This document shows, piece after piece, positions 37,801-47,210 of a stretch of 64,000 nucleotides of DNA (positions within the stretch are counted from its first letter, which is position 1; each line of letters begins with the position of its first letter). Under the pieces are notes generated by a model that saw only the letters and a program-made list of their open reading frames with translations, was not told the DNA's origin and made no database searches. This DNA comes from Streptomyces sp. PT12 (GTDB lineage: Bacteria > Actinomycetota > Actinomycetes > Streptomycetales > Streptomycetaceae). The translations under genes and the position numbers were made by a program. The DNA lies in assembly GCF_003311645.1 (NCBI RefSeq), contig NZ_QEST01000014.1:186001-250000 (forward strand), read 5' to 3'.

Positions 37801-38820
37801 GTGAGTGCGGTGCCGACCGGGAGGTCAGCCACACGGATGGGGCCCGCGGAGCTGATGCAGGCGGCGGCGATGGCCCGCCGCTTCTACTTGGAAGGCAAGT
37901 CGAAGATCCAGATCGCGGACGAGTTCGGGGTCAGCCGCTTCAAGGTGGCCCGCGTCCTGGAGTCGGCCGTGGAGCACGATCTGGTCCGCATCGAGATCAG
38001 GGTCCCCGCCGAGCTGGACGCCGACCGCTCCGACGCGCTGCGGGCCCGGTACGGGCTGCGGCACGTCGTGGTCGCCGAGTCCCCCTCGGGGGCCGCGGAC
38101 GACACGCCCGATCCCGAGCATCTGGGCGAGGTGGCCGCGGAGTTGCTGGGCGAGCTGGTCGCCGAGGGCGACGTGCTCGGGCTGGCCTGGGGCCGCTCCA
38201 CGATCCACATGGCGGCGGCCCTGCGCGAGCTGCCGCCGTGCACCGTGGTGCAGCTGACGGGGGTCTACGACGCGGGCACGGCCGAGCGCGGCTCGGTCGA
38301 GGCCGTGCGGCGCGCGGCGACGGTCTCGGGGGGCGCGGCCCACCCGATCTACGCGCCGATGCTGCTGCCCGACCCCGGCACGGCGGCGGCGCTGCGGCGG
38401 CAGCCGGGGATCGCGGCCGCGTTCGAGTACTTCGACAAGGTGACGATCGCCGCGGTCTCCATCGGCTCGTGGGAGACGGGCGTCTCCGCGGTCCACGACA
38501 TGCTGGGCAAGGAGGAGCGCGAGCACTACGACTCGCTCGGGGTGGCCGCCGAGATGTCGGCGCACCTGTTCGCATCCGACGGGCGCCGGGTCGGGCGCGA
38601 CCTGGGGGAACGGTGCATCACGGTCGAGGCCGAGCGGCTGCGCCGGGTGCCCGAGGTGGTCGCCATCGCGGGGGGCGCGAGAAAGGCCGACGCGATCGGC
38701 GCGGTGCTGCGTTCCGGCCTGGTCACCAGCCTGGTCACCGACACGGCGGCGGCCGACCGGCTGCTGACGCAGCCCACGGGGGAGCGCCCCGCCCTGGAAC
38801 GCGCCGACCCCGACGTCTGA
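37801..38820 (+). CDS. SorC/DeoR-type sugar-binding transcriptional regulator
   Basis: The 339-residue protein has an N-terminal HTH (ARRFYLEGKSKIQIADEFGVSRFKVARVL) and a C-terminal SorC sugar-phosphate-binding domain (VLGLAWGRSTIHMAAAL, TVVQLTGVYD, EEREHYDSLGVAAEMSAHLF). SorC proteins respond to phosphorylated sugars, so a role near rpe in pentose or deoxyribose control is possible but not shown. GTG 37801 follows GGAGGA at 37788-37793. A 14-codon ORF starting ATG 37755 stops two bases before it. Confidence 0.9.
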   Translation: MSAVPTGRSATRMGPAELMQAAAMARRFYLEGKSKIQIADEFGVSRFKVARVLESAVEHDLVRIEIRVPAELDADRSDALRARYGLRHVVVAESPSGAADDTPDPEHLGEVAAELLGELVAEGDVLGLAWGRSTIHMAAALRELPPCTVVQLTGVYDAGTAERGSVEAVRRAATVSGGAAHPIYAPMLLPDPGTAAALRRQPGIAAAFEYFDKVTIAAVSIGSWETGVSAVHDMLGKEEREHYDSLGVAAEMSAHLFASDGRRVGRDLGERCITVEAERLRRVPEVVAIAGGARKADAIGAVLRSGLVTSLVTDTAAADRLLTQPTGERPALERADPDV

Positions 38821-38861
38821 CCGGGCGGCCGCGACGGACGTGAGGTCCGCGATGGCCGCGA

Positions 38862-39029
38862 CGTGCGTCGATCGACACGGCCCGCCTCGATCTCTGTCCG
38901 GAGGTAGCGGTGCGGCCAGTCGACGACGACGCGGTCGGCGTCCGGGAACCTGCGGGTCGTTGCAAGGACCGGCCTGGCGTCGCACACGGTCACGTCATAT
39001 CCGACGAAGGAGCCCAGCCGGGCCACACG
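38862..39029 (-). pseudogene. XdhC family gene remnant
   Basis: Fifty-six codons on the minus strand read RVARLGSFVGYDVTVCDARP, then VLATTRRFPDAD and VVVDWPHRYL, which matches the Rossmann core of XdhC/CoxI-family molybdenum-hydroxylase maturation proteins. Homology stops abruptly on both sides: the next residues are a Ser/Arg/Pro run instead of the expected VVCVLTHDPKFD, and no N-terminal domain is found upstream. No xdhA/xdhB genes are in the window. It is a decayed fragment. Confidence 0.7.
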
Positions 39030-39169
39030 ACGAGGAGTTCTTCGACTGGAACCTGCGCCACGCGCTCGAGGACTGCCACGGGGACATGCGTCTGCGCGGG
39101 GCACGCGACGAGCAGGAGAAGGCTCTCGGCCGCGCACTGCGCTCTGTGCCCCGAGGTAGCCCGGAGCCG
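39026..39169 (+). other. Unrecognised coding-like fragment
   Basis: Forty-eight codons on the plus strand (beginning HDEEFFDWNLRHALEDCHGD) have almost only G or C at third positions, unlike the disordered sequence around them. There is no start codon with a ribosome site and no family I recognise. It abuts the XdhC remnant and is probably another gene fragment. Confidence 0.35.
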
Positions 39170-39335
39170 ACACTCCCGAGGTCACCGAGGTCGAGCAGCG
39201 CTGGAGCCCAGGCTTCGATGCGCAGAGCCGCTGTTTGCGGACGATCCGAGCGCTGCGCGGCCTGGACGGGCCGCCTGACCCTGGGCGGTCCTCGGCTCGC
39301 ACGTGGGACGGGGCCCGGGTAGCGTTTTGTTGTAA

Positions 39336-39385
39336 GGCAGGTTCCTGCCCGGCACCGGAGCCCCCGTACCTCCTTGGAGGATCAC

Positions 39386-39399
<14 letters not shown>
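39336..39399 (+). other. Two consecutive RNA hairpins upstream of guaB1
   Basis: GGCAGG-TT-CCTGCC (39336-39349) is followed by a GCCCCCG/CGGGGGC outer stem (39360-39366 with 39393-39399) that encloses CCTCC-TT-GGAGG (39369-39380). The inner GGAGG is the ribosome site of the small ORF at 39386, so the fold would hide it. The structure could be a leader control element or part of a small RNA. Confidence 0.45.
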
Positions 39400-40920
<1,521 letters not shown>

Positions 40921-40982
40921 TCCGGGGGCGGTTGGCGTTCCGGCCCCTGGTGGGGGCGGGTGCCAGGTGGTCTGATGGGCCC

Positions 40983-41684
40983 GTGGGCGGACAGGCACGC
41001 GAGGGCAGCGCCGGAACGGGTCCCGGGGTCATCACCCCCGACGGGAGCCCGGTGGAGTGGTGGCTGCGGCTGCCGGTGGGGCGCGAGCCCGATGTGATCG
41101 CCTCCGTCTCGCCACCGGGCGCCCGCCTGCTGGAGCTCGGCTGCGGCGTGGGCCGGGTGACCCGTCCCCTCCTTCGGCGCGGGTTCACCGTCACGGCGGT
41201 CGACGAGTCGCCCGAGATGCTGGCCCATGTCTCGGGCGCGCGCACGGTGTGCTCGCCGATCGAGGCGCTTGAGCTCGGCGATGAGCGCTTCGACGTGGTG
41301 GTCCTCGGCTCGTTCCTGGTGCACTCGGGTGATCCCGCGGTGCGGCGCGGCCTGTTGGCCGCATGCCGCCGCTATGTCGCCCCCGGCGGCGCGGTGTTGA
41401 TCGAGCGCGAGGGCGAGGACTGGCACGTCCGGGTGCCGCGCGAGCGGGAGTTGGGCAACGGCGGGGTGGTGCGCGTCGTGTCGGCGGACCCCGTGGACGC
41501 CGACACCTCGCGGATCCGCGTGGAGTACGCGATCGATGGCGCGGAGTGGAGCCAGACGTTCCTCTCCCACCGGTACGGCGAGGGCGCGTTCGAGCGGGCG
41601 CTCGCCGGGGCCGGGCTGGCGTTCGACGCCGCGCTGACGGACGACGGGTGCTGGGTCAGGGCGCTTCCCGTTGACGCGCGTTGA
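40983..41684 (+). CDS. Class I SAM-dependent methyltransferase
   Basis: The 233-residue protein has the SAM motif LLELGCGVGRVTRPLLRRG, the acidic end of strand two in TAVDESPEML, and the motif IV region FDVVVLGSFLVHS. It belongs to the Methyltransf_11/25-like group; the substrate cannot be told. The GTG at 40983 was chosen because it is the first start downstream of guaB1 in frame. A 62-bp gap separates it from guaB1. An imperfect inverted repeat at 41713-41744 may terminate it. Confidence 0.82.
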   Translation: MGGQAREGSAGTGPGVITPDGSPVEWWLRLPVGREPDVIASVSPPGARLLELGCGVGRVTRPLLRRGFTVTAVDESPEMLAHVSGARTVCSPIEALELGDERFDVVVLGSFLVHSGDPAVRRGLLAACRRYVAPGGAVLIEREGEDWHVRVPRERELGNGGVVRVVSADPVDADTSRIRVEYAIDGAEWSQTFLSHRYGEGAFERALAGAGLAFDAALTDDGCWVRALPVDAR

Positions 41685-41712
41685 CGTTCGCCTCCGCGTC
41701 AACAACCGTGCA

Positions 41713-41744
41713 TGCGGGAAGGGTTGAGTATCCCTTTACCCGCA
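41713..41744. terminator. Imperfect hairpin between methyltransferase and phospholipase genes
   Basis: TGCGGGAAGGG (41713-41723) pairs with CCCTT-TA-CCCGCA (41732-41744) with a two-base bulge. It lies 28 bp after the methyltransferase stop and about 70 bp before the phospholipase start. It could terminate the first gene or regulate the second. Confidence 0.4.
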
Positions 41745-41813
41745 AGTAGCTTTCCCTCCGGAACCCCCACGCGGCCCGCTCGCCCGGCCGCCCACATCCT
41801 CCGGAGGATGCGC

Positions 41814-42272
41814 ATGCGCACCCGTCAACGGCTCGCGACCGCGGTGTCCGCTTCCGCCTTGGCGCTCGGCGCCGTCGCCGTCTCGGCGTCCCCCGCCGCC
41901 GCCGCTCCGCCCGACAAGCCCCAGGTGCTGTCCAGTTGGACGCAGACCAGCGCGAGCAGCTACAACGCCTGGCTCAACGCGCGTCACAACCAGGCGGCTT
42001 GGGCCGCCTACGAGTTCGACTGGTCGACGGACCTGTGTTCCTGGTCCCCGGACAACCCCTTCGGCTTCCCCTTCGAAACGGCGTGCGCGCGCCACGACTT
42101 CGGCTACCGCAACCACAAGGACCTCGGCATTTTCGAGCCCAACAAGGCCCGCCTCGACAGCGCCTTCTACGAGGACCTGCTGCGCGTGTGCGACGGGTAC
42201 TCGGGCGCCACCGGCGCGGCCTGCGACGGCACCGCGTGGACCTACTACCAGGCCGTTCGCAACGTGGGCTGA
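41814..42272 (+). CDS. Secreted phospholipase A2 (prokaryotic, Streptomyces violaceoruber type)
   Basis: The 152-residue precursor has a Sec signal peptide (MRTRQR, a hydrophobic core, then ASPAAAA, with cleavage near residue 28-30). The mature part starts APPDKPQVLSSWTQTSASS, closely like the S. violaceoruber enzyme. The catalytic pair is H94-D95 in CARHDFGYRN, with the calcium loop WSTDLCSWSPDNPFGFPF and four Cys for two disulfides. It releases fatty acids from the sn-2 position outside the cell. ATG 41814 is preferred over 41808 because GGAGG (41803-41807) has proper spacing to it. Confidence 0.93.
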   Translation: MRTRQRLATAVSASALALGAVAVSASPAAAAPPDKPQVLSSWTQTSASSYNAWLNARHNQAAWAAYEFDWSTDLCSWSPDNPFGFPFETACARHDFGYRNHKDLGIFEPNKARLDSAFYEDLLRVCDGYSGATGAACDGTAWTYYQAVRNVG

Positions 42273-42310
42273 ACGCAACGGAGTTGACGCGACGCGCGTC
42301 GACCCCGAGG

Positions 42311-42350
42311 GGCGCGGGCGGCGGCGGAGGCAGTGACCGCCGCCCGCGCC
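42311..42350. terminator. Bidirectional terminator between phospholipase and MFS genes
   Basis: A perfect 14-bp inverted repeat (42311-42324 and 42337-42350) with a 12-base loop occupies the convergent gap just before the MFS stop. Confidence 0.8.
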
Positions 42351-42353
42351 GTC

Positions 42354-43604
42354 TCACTCGCGGGCCAGCCGCCCGCCCGCGTCCCCTGAGGCCCGCGCCC
42401 CGCCGGGCGAGGACAGGTCCGAGGCGACCGTGGTGCTCCTTCCCCCCGCGCCCAGCACGCCCGCCGCGGCCACGAGCACCGCGGTCGCGGCCGTCACGAC
42501 GCCGAACGACACGGGCAGGGACGTCACTTCGCCGATGGTCCCGATGAGCGTGGGGGCGATGAGGCCCGTCGTGTAGGTCACCGTCGCCACGCCGGCGATG
42601 GCCTGGCCGGGGTTCGGCCCGCTGCGCCCTGCCGCCGCGAAGGCCAGCGGCACCACGACCGCGATCCCCACCCCGAGCAGCGCGAACCCCACGATGCCCT
42701 GCGCCGGCGCCTGCGCCGTCACCACCAGCGTTCCACCGGAGACGGCGAGCACCCCGCTCAGCCGCACGGCGCGCACCGGGCCCATGCGCCGCACCACGGC
42801 GTCCCCGGCGAGCCGCGCGGCGGCCATGGTGCAGGCGAACGCCGTGTAACTCGCGGCCGCCACCGTCTCGGACGCGCCGGTCACGTCCCTGAGGTACACC
42901 CCCGACCAGTCGGCGCTCGCGCCCTCGGCCAGGATCGCGCACATCCCCACCGCGCCGATCAGCAGCGCCGAACGCGGGGGCAGCGCGAACCGCGGCGGCG
43001 GGTCCTCGTCCGGCCCTGGGCGCACGTCGAGCAGCCCCCGGCAGATGAACGGCGTCGCCGCCACCAGAGCCGCGGCGACCAGCGCCAGGTGCGCCCGCGC
43101 GTCGACGTTCAGGTGGACCGCGCCCACGCCGATCGCGGCGCCCAGCAGGGTGCCCACGCTCCACAGGCCGTGCAGCCCGGACATGATGGACCGCCCATGG
43201 GCGCGTTCGACGTCCACGCCCTGGGCGTTCATGGCGACATCGGCCATCCCGGCGGTCGCGCCGAAGACCGCGAACACGGCGCACAGCGCGACCAGCGAGG
43301 GCGCCACCGCGGGCAGCGCGAGGGCGGCGCACCACAGCATCAGCAGGCCGCGCACGGCGGCGAGCGCGCCGTAGCGGTGCATGATCCGGCTGGCGAGCGG
43401 CATGGCGAGCGAGGCGCCGATGGCGGGGAAGGCCAGGGCGAGGCCGAGAACGGCGGTGCTCAGGTCGAGCTGGTCCTTGATCCACGGGATGCGTGTGGCG
43501 AAGCTGCCCTGCGCCGCCCCGTGCACGGCGAAGACGGCGCCGACGGCCAGGCGGGCGCGGCGGGTCGAGTCGGGCGAGGGGGCCGGGGGGTCGGGGTGCG
43601 GCAT
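42354..43604 (-). CDS. MFS transporter
   Basis: The 416-residue protein has about 12 hydrophobic helices and the A-like motif between helices 2 and 3 (ASRIMHRYGALAAVRG). It resembles the small-substrate, sugar-type or YbjJ-like MFS carriers commonly divergent from ROK regulators. The start ATG is at 43604. The substrate is unknown; the ROK partner suggests a sugar or related metabolite. An inverted repeat operator sits in the 60-bp divergent gap. Confidence 0.9.
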   Translation of the reverse strand: MPHPDPPAPSPDSTRRARLAVGAVFAVHGAAQGSFATRIPWIKDQLDLSTAVLGLALAFPAIGASLAMPLASRIMHRYGALAAVRGLLMLWCAALALPAVAPSLVALCAVFAVFGATAGMADVAMNAQGVDVERAHGRSIMSGLHGLWSVGTLLGAAIGVGAVHLNVDARAHLALVAAALVAATPFICRGLLDVRPGPDEDPPPRFALPPRSALLIGAVGMCAILAEGASADWSGVYLRDVTGASETVAAASYTAFACTMAAARLAGDAVVRRMGPVRAVRLSGVLAVSGGTLVVTAQAPAQGIVGFALLGVGIAVVVPLAFAAAGRSGPNPGQAIAGVATVTYTTGLIAPTLIGTIGEVTSLPVSFGVVTAATAVLVAAAGVLGAGGRSTTVASDLSSPGGARASGDAGGRLARE

Positions 43605-43614
43605 GGCCGTAAAC

Positions 43615-43635
43615 TATCAGGAAGCCTTACTGATA
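43615..43635. promoter_or_regulatory. Operator TATCAG-n9-CTGATA between MFS and ROK genes
   Basis: A perfect 6-bp inverted repeat (43615-43620 and 43630-43635) lies in the 60-bp divergent intergenic region, 10 bp from the MFS start and 29 bp from the ROK start. It is the AT-richest spot in the neighbourhood and is well placed for the ROK protein to control both genes. Confidence 0.6.
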
Positions 43636-43664
43636 AAAAGTGGAAGGTCTGCGAGGATGCCGGG

Positions 43665-44882
43665 ATGAGCACCGCGCGCACCGCGTCCCCCCGCACGGCC
43701 AGGGCCATCAACGACCGCATCGCCCTCGAACTCCTGGTCGAGCGCGGCCCGTTGACCGCCACCGGGCTCAGGGAGCTGACGGGCCTGTCCCGGCCCAGCG
43801 TCTCGGACCTCCTCGACCGGCTGGGCCGCAGCGGCCTTGTGCAGGTCGTGGGGGAGGCGGGGGAGGAGCGCCGCGGGCCCAACGCCAAGGTCTACGGCCT
43901 GGTCGGCGAACGCGCCCATGTCGCGGCGCTCGACGTGCGCACCGGAGGGGTGGCGTTTGCCTTCGCGGACCTGACAGGCGCCACGGTCGGGCGGGGCGCG
44001 GTGCCGGTCGACGGCGGCGCCGACGCGGTGGGGAACGTGCTGGCCGCCCTGGACGACGCGCGGCGCGCCGCGGGCGTCCCGGCGTTCCACACGGCCGTGA
44101 TGGGCGCCCCAGGGCTGGCCGACCCGCGCACGGGCGCGCTGCCGCCGTTCGGCGGACTGCCGGGCTGGCACGGGGAGTTGCTCGCGGCGCTGCGGGAGGG
44201 GATGGCCGCTCCCGTGCTGCTGGAGAACGAGGTGAACCTCGCGGGCATCGCCGAGCACCGCGTCGGCGCCGTCCGCGATCGCGACACGTTCGTGCTGATC
44301 TGGCTCGGCCACGGCATCGGCGCGGCGGTCGTCCTCGACGGGGTGCTGCGCAGGGGCGCGTCGGGCGGCGCGGGCGAGCTCGGCTTCCTGCCGGTGCCGG
44401 GCACGGGCGGGCTGCCATCGGCGACCGACTGCGACGGCGGCTTCCACACGCAGGCGTCGAGCGGCGCGGTGTGCGCGCTGGCCCGCCGCCATGGCCTCTC
44501 GGCGGGGGCGGGGGACGACGCGGCGGCGGCCGAGGCGGTGGTGCGCGCGGCGGCCGAGGAGAACGCGGGGGCGGGGAACGCGGGGGCGGAGGGGGGCGCG
44601 GCGGCGAGCGCGACGTTCCTCGACGAGCTGGCCGAGCGCGTCGCGGTGGCCATCGCCGGGGTGGCCGCCGTTCTCGACCCCGGCTGTGTGGTGCTCGGCG
44701 GTGAGGTCGGCCGGGCGGGGGGCGCCGCGCTGGCTGAGCGCGTCGCGGCCCGCGTGCGGCCGCTCTCCCCGCTGGCGACGGAGGTCCGCGCCTCGACGGT
44801 CGCCGGTAGCCCGGTCCTGAACGGCGCCCTGCTGACGGCTCTGGACGCGGCGCGCGAGGCGTTGTTCACGTCGACCGCGTGA
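43665..44882 (+). CDS. ROK family transcriptional regulator
   Basis: The 405-residue protein has an N-terminal winged HTH (ALELLVERGPLTATGLRELTGLSRPSVSDLLDRL) and a C-terminal ROK sugar-binding domain (HVAALDVRTGGVAFAFADLTG, VLLENEVNLAGIAEHR, WLGHGIGAAVVLDGVLRRGASGGAGELG). The kinase-type ROK zinc motif CxCGxxGC is not seen, consistent with a regulator and not a kinase. A Gly/Ala-rich insert (residues about 300-320) is unusual. It is divergent from the MFS gene. Confidence 0.9.
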   Translation: MSTARTASPRTARAINDRIALELLVERGPLTATGLRELTGLSRPSVSDLLDRLGRSGLVQVVGEAGEERRGPNAKVYGLVGERAHVAALDVRTGGVAFAFADLTGATVGRGAVPVDGGADAVGNVLAALDDARRAAGVPAFHTAVMGAPGLADPRTGALPPFGGLPGWHGELLAALREGMAAPVLLENEVNLAGIAEHRVGAVRDRDTFVLIWLGHGIGAAVVLDGVLRRGASGGAGELGFLPVPGTGGLPSATDCDGGFHTQASSGAVCALARRHGLSAGAGDDAAAAEAVVRAAAEENAGAGNAGAEGGAAASATFLDELAERVAVAIAGVAAVLDPGCVVLGGEVGRAGGAALAERVAARVRPLSPLATEVRASTVAGSPVLNGALLTALDAAREALFTSTA

Positions 44883-45190
44883 GGGGTGCCCTGCGGGCGG
44901 CTGCGACGGCGGCTACGGAGGGTCCGGTGGTGCGCGCCGTCGGCCGTGGTGGCTTGTCTCGTCGTCGGCCGGGACCGTACGCCGAACGGGCAGGCGGATA
45001 CCGGTATGTGGCGGCCGCGCTCCCGGTGGCCGCTCCCGGTGGCGCGCGCCGTTCAGCGGGCTCGCTGGCGTTGACGCCCCGCTGACGCGGGGAGGTTCGT
45101 TGTGTGTCGCCGGGATGTCCGTGGCTGCCCCGGGGGAAGGCCCTCTGTGAGGCGTCACACAGCCGGGACCCGCCGAAGGCGAGGCGTGGC
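44883..45190. other. Intergenic stretch without recognisable feature
   Basis: About 308 bases between the ROK gene and the riboflavin leader. No frame with coding-like third positions, ribosome site or strong hairpin was found. The rib promoter should lie near its 3' end. Confidence 0.5.
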
Positions 45191-45191
45191 A

Positions 45192-45210
45192 CACTGGTTG
45201 TGTACCAGTG
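45192..45210 (+). promoter_or_regulatory. Inverted repeat just upstream of the FMN riboswitch
   Basis: CACTGGT (45192-45198) and ACCAGTG (45204-45210) form a perfect 7-bp inverted repeat with a 5-base centre. It ends 5 bases before the riboswitch and could be an operator over the rib promoter or an extra hairpin of the leader. Confidence 0.45.
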
Positions 45211-45215
45211 ACGTA

Positions 45216-45342
45216 GCGCACTCCGGGGTCGGTGAAACTCCGAACCGGCGGTTACAGTCCGCGACCCGTCCGCCTCCAGCGGCCGGTTGACCAGGTGGAA
45301 TTCCTGGACCGACGGTGAAAGTCCGGATGGGAGGCAGTGCGC
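45216..45342 (+). promoter_or_regulatory. FMN riboswitch (RFN element)
   Basis: All conserved blocks are present: GGGTCGGTGAAACTCC, ACCGGCGGTTACAGTCCGC, a variable arm, GGTGGAATTCCTGG, CCGACGGTGAAAGTCCGG and ATGGGAGGCAGTGC. P1 pairs 45216-45222 (GCGCACT) with 45336-45342 (AGTGCGC). It senses FMN and controls the downstream riboflavin operon. Confidence 0.98.
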
Positions 45343-45373
45343 GGCGGAGCGGGACCGGTGTGTCCCGGGTGCT

Positions 45374-45394
45374 GGTCCGCCCGTGGGGCGGACC
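45374..45394 (+). terminator. Hairpin in the riboswitch expression platform
   Basis: A perfect 9-bp stem (GGTCCGCCC at 45374-45382 with GGGCGGACC at 45386-45394) and 3-base loop lies 32 bp after the riboswitch and 80 bp before ribD. There is no T run, so it may act as a Rho-type or GC-rich terminator; direct ribosome-site masking is less likely because AGGAGG is far downstream (45463-45468). Confidence 0.6.
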
Positions 45395-45473
45395 GGGTGT
45401 CCGAGGCGGCCGTCTTCCGTTGCCGTCCTGTCCCTCGCGCCCCGGAGCCGTGCCCAAGAGGCAGGAGGATCCG

Positions 45474-46589
45474 GTGGCCGCCCCCGCAGCAGAGGCCGAG
45501 GCGATGCGGCGCGCCGTCGCGCTCGCCGCCCGTGGCCTCGGCACCGCAAGCCCCAACCCCGTCGTCGGCTGTGTCGTCATCGACGCCTCGGGAGCGCCCG
45601 TCGGCGAGGGCTGGCACCGGGCCGCGGGCGGCCCGCACGCCGAGGCGCACGCGCTCGCCGAGGCCGGGCCCGCCGCCAGGGGCGGCACCGCGGTCGTCAC
45701 GCTCGAGCCCTGCGCCCACACCGGCCGCACGGGCCCGTGCGCCCGCGCCCTGATCGACGCCGGGATCGCCCGCGTCGTCTACGCCGTCGCCGACCCCAAC
45801 CCCACCGCGTCGGGCGGCGCCGCCGTCCTCGCCACGGCCGGGATCGACGTCGCGGCCGGGCTGCTCGCCGACGAGGCCGAGGCCGTGAACGCCGCGTGGC
45901 TGACCGCCGTTCGCCTCGGCCGCCCCCATGTCCGCTGGAAGTACGCCGCCACCCTGGACGGCCGCGTCGCCGCCGCCGACGGCACGAGCCGCTGGATCAC
46001 CTCGCCCGAGGCCCGCGCCGACGTGCACCTCCTGCGCGCCCGCGCCGACGCCGTGCTCGTCGGCTCAGGAACGGCCCGCGCCGACGACCCGCACCTCGCC
46101 GCGCGCGACATCCCGGGCGCCCGCCAGCCGTTGCGCGTCGTCGCCGACACCGAGGCCGTGGCCGTCAAGCCGGGCGCCCGTGTCCTCGACGGCGCCGCCC
46201 CCACCCTGATCGCCGTCGCCGACGACGTCCCCCCGGAGCGCACCGATCCGCTCGCGCCCCATGCCGAGGTCGTACGCCTGCCGCGCGCCCCCGGTGGGCG
46301 CGGGCTGGACATCCCCGCGCTCCTCGCCGCCCTGCACGCCCGCGACGTGCGGTCGGTGCTGCTTGAGGGCGGCCCCACGCTCGCCGGCGCGTTCGTCGCC
46401 GCCCACGCGGTCGACGCGGTCACCGGCTATCTCGCCCCCGCGCTCCTCGGCGAGGGCCCCACGGCCCTGACCGGCGCAGGAATCACCACGATCGCCTCGG
46501 CGTTGCGTCTGCGCGTCACCGAACTGACCCGTGTCGGCCCCGACGTTCGCCTCACCGCCGTGCCGACCACCGTCCCCCAGGAGTCGTAA
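45474..46589 (+). CDS. ribD: Bifunctional riboflavin deaminase/reductase
   Basis: The 371-residue protein deaminates and reduces the pyrimidine intermediate of riboflavin synthesis. The deaminase zinc site is in GGPHAEAHAL and LEPCAHTGRTGPCARAL (HAE and PC-x8-C). The reductase half begins near HVRWKYAATLDGRVAAADG. GTG 45474 follows AGGAGG at 45463-45468. It is the first gene after the FMN riboswitch and abuts ribE. Confidence 0.95.
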   Translation: MAAPAAEAEAMRRAVALAARGLGTASPNPVVGCVVIDASGAPVGEGWHRAAGGPHAEAHALAEAGPAARGGTAVVTLEPCAHTGRTGPCARALIDAGIARVVYAVADPNPTASGGAAVLATAGIDVAAGLLADEAEAVNAAWLTAVRLGRPHVRWKYAATLDGRVAAADGTSRWITSPEARADVHLLRARADAVLVGSGTARADDPHLAARDIPGARQPLRVVADTEAVAVKPGARVLDGAAPTLIAVADDVPPERTDPLAPHAEVVRLPRAPGGRGLDIPALLAALHARDVRSVLLEGGPTLAGAFVAAHAVDAVTGYLAPALLGEGPTALTGAGITTIASALRLRVTELTRVGPDVRLTAVPTTVPQES

Positions 46590-47210
46590 GTGTTCACCGG
46601 AATCATCGAAGAGCTGGGCGAGGTCCTTGCCGTCGAACGCGTCGGCGACTCGGCCCTGTTGCGCCTGCGCGGCCCCGTCGTCACCGCGGACGCCGCCCAC
46701 GGCGACTCGATCGCGGTCAACGGCGTGTGCCTCACCGTCACCGAGACCGGTGACGGCGCGTTCACGGCCGACGTCATGGCCGAAACACTCACCCGCTCCA
46801 ACCTCGGGGAGTTGACGCCCGGTTCACGCGTCAACCTCGAACGCCCCACCCCCGTCGGCGGCCGACTCGGCGGCCACATCGTCCAGGGCCACGTCGACGG
46901 CACCGCGGCCGTGCTGAGCCGGGTGCCGGGCGACCAGTGGGAGGCCGTGACGTTCTCGCTCCCCGAGGGCCTGGCACGCTACGTCGTGGAGAAGGGCTCC
47001 ATCACCGTCGACGGCGTCAGCCTCACCGTCACCGAGGCCACCGGTGACCGCTTCGCCGTCGGCCTCATCCCCACCACGCTCGACCTCACCACCCTCGGCC
47101 GCAAGCAGCCGGGCGACACGGTGAACCTCGAGGTCGACATCATCGCCAAGTACACCGAGCGCCTGCTGACCCACCGCGAGCGGACGCCCGAGGGGGCCGA
47201 TCTCCGATGA
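46590..47210 (+). CDS. ribE: Riboflavin synthase alpha chain
   Basis: The 206-residue enzyme dismutates two lumazines into riboflavin. It has the MFTGIIEE start and two repeated lumazine-binding barrels (NGVCLTVTE in the first and DGVSLTVTE in the second). GTG 46590 immediately follows the ribD stop. Streptomyces literature uses ribE (or ribC) for this gene. Its stop overlaps the next gene by four bases. Confidence 0.95.
   Translation: MFTGIIEELGEVLAVERVGDSALLRLRGPVVTADAAHGDSIAVNGVCLTVTETGDGAFTADVMAETLTRSNLGELTPGSRVNLERPTPVGGRLGGHIVQGHVDGTAAVLSRVPGDQWEAVTFSLPEGLARYVVEKGSITVDGVSLTVTEATGDRFAVGLIPTTLDLTTLGRKQPGDTVNLEVDIIAKYTERLLTHRERTPEGADLR

Noticed and set aside
44560-44620. Frameshift in the ROK gene at its Gly/Ala-rich insert
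   Set aside because: The frame stays open and homology resumes correctly (DELAERVAVAIAGVAAVLDPG), so it is an in-frame insert.
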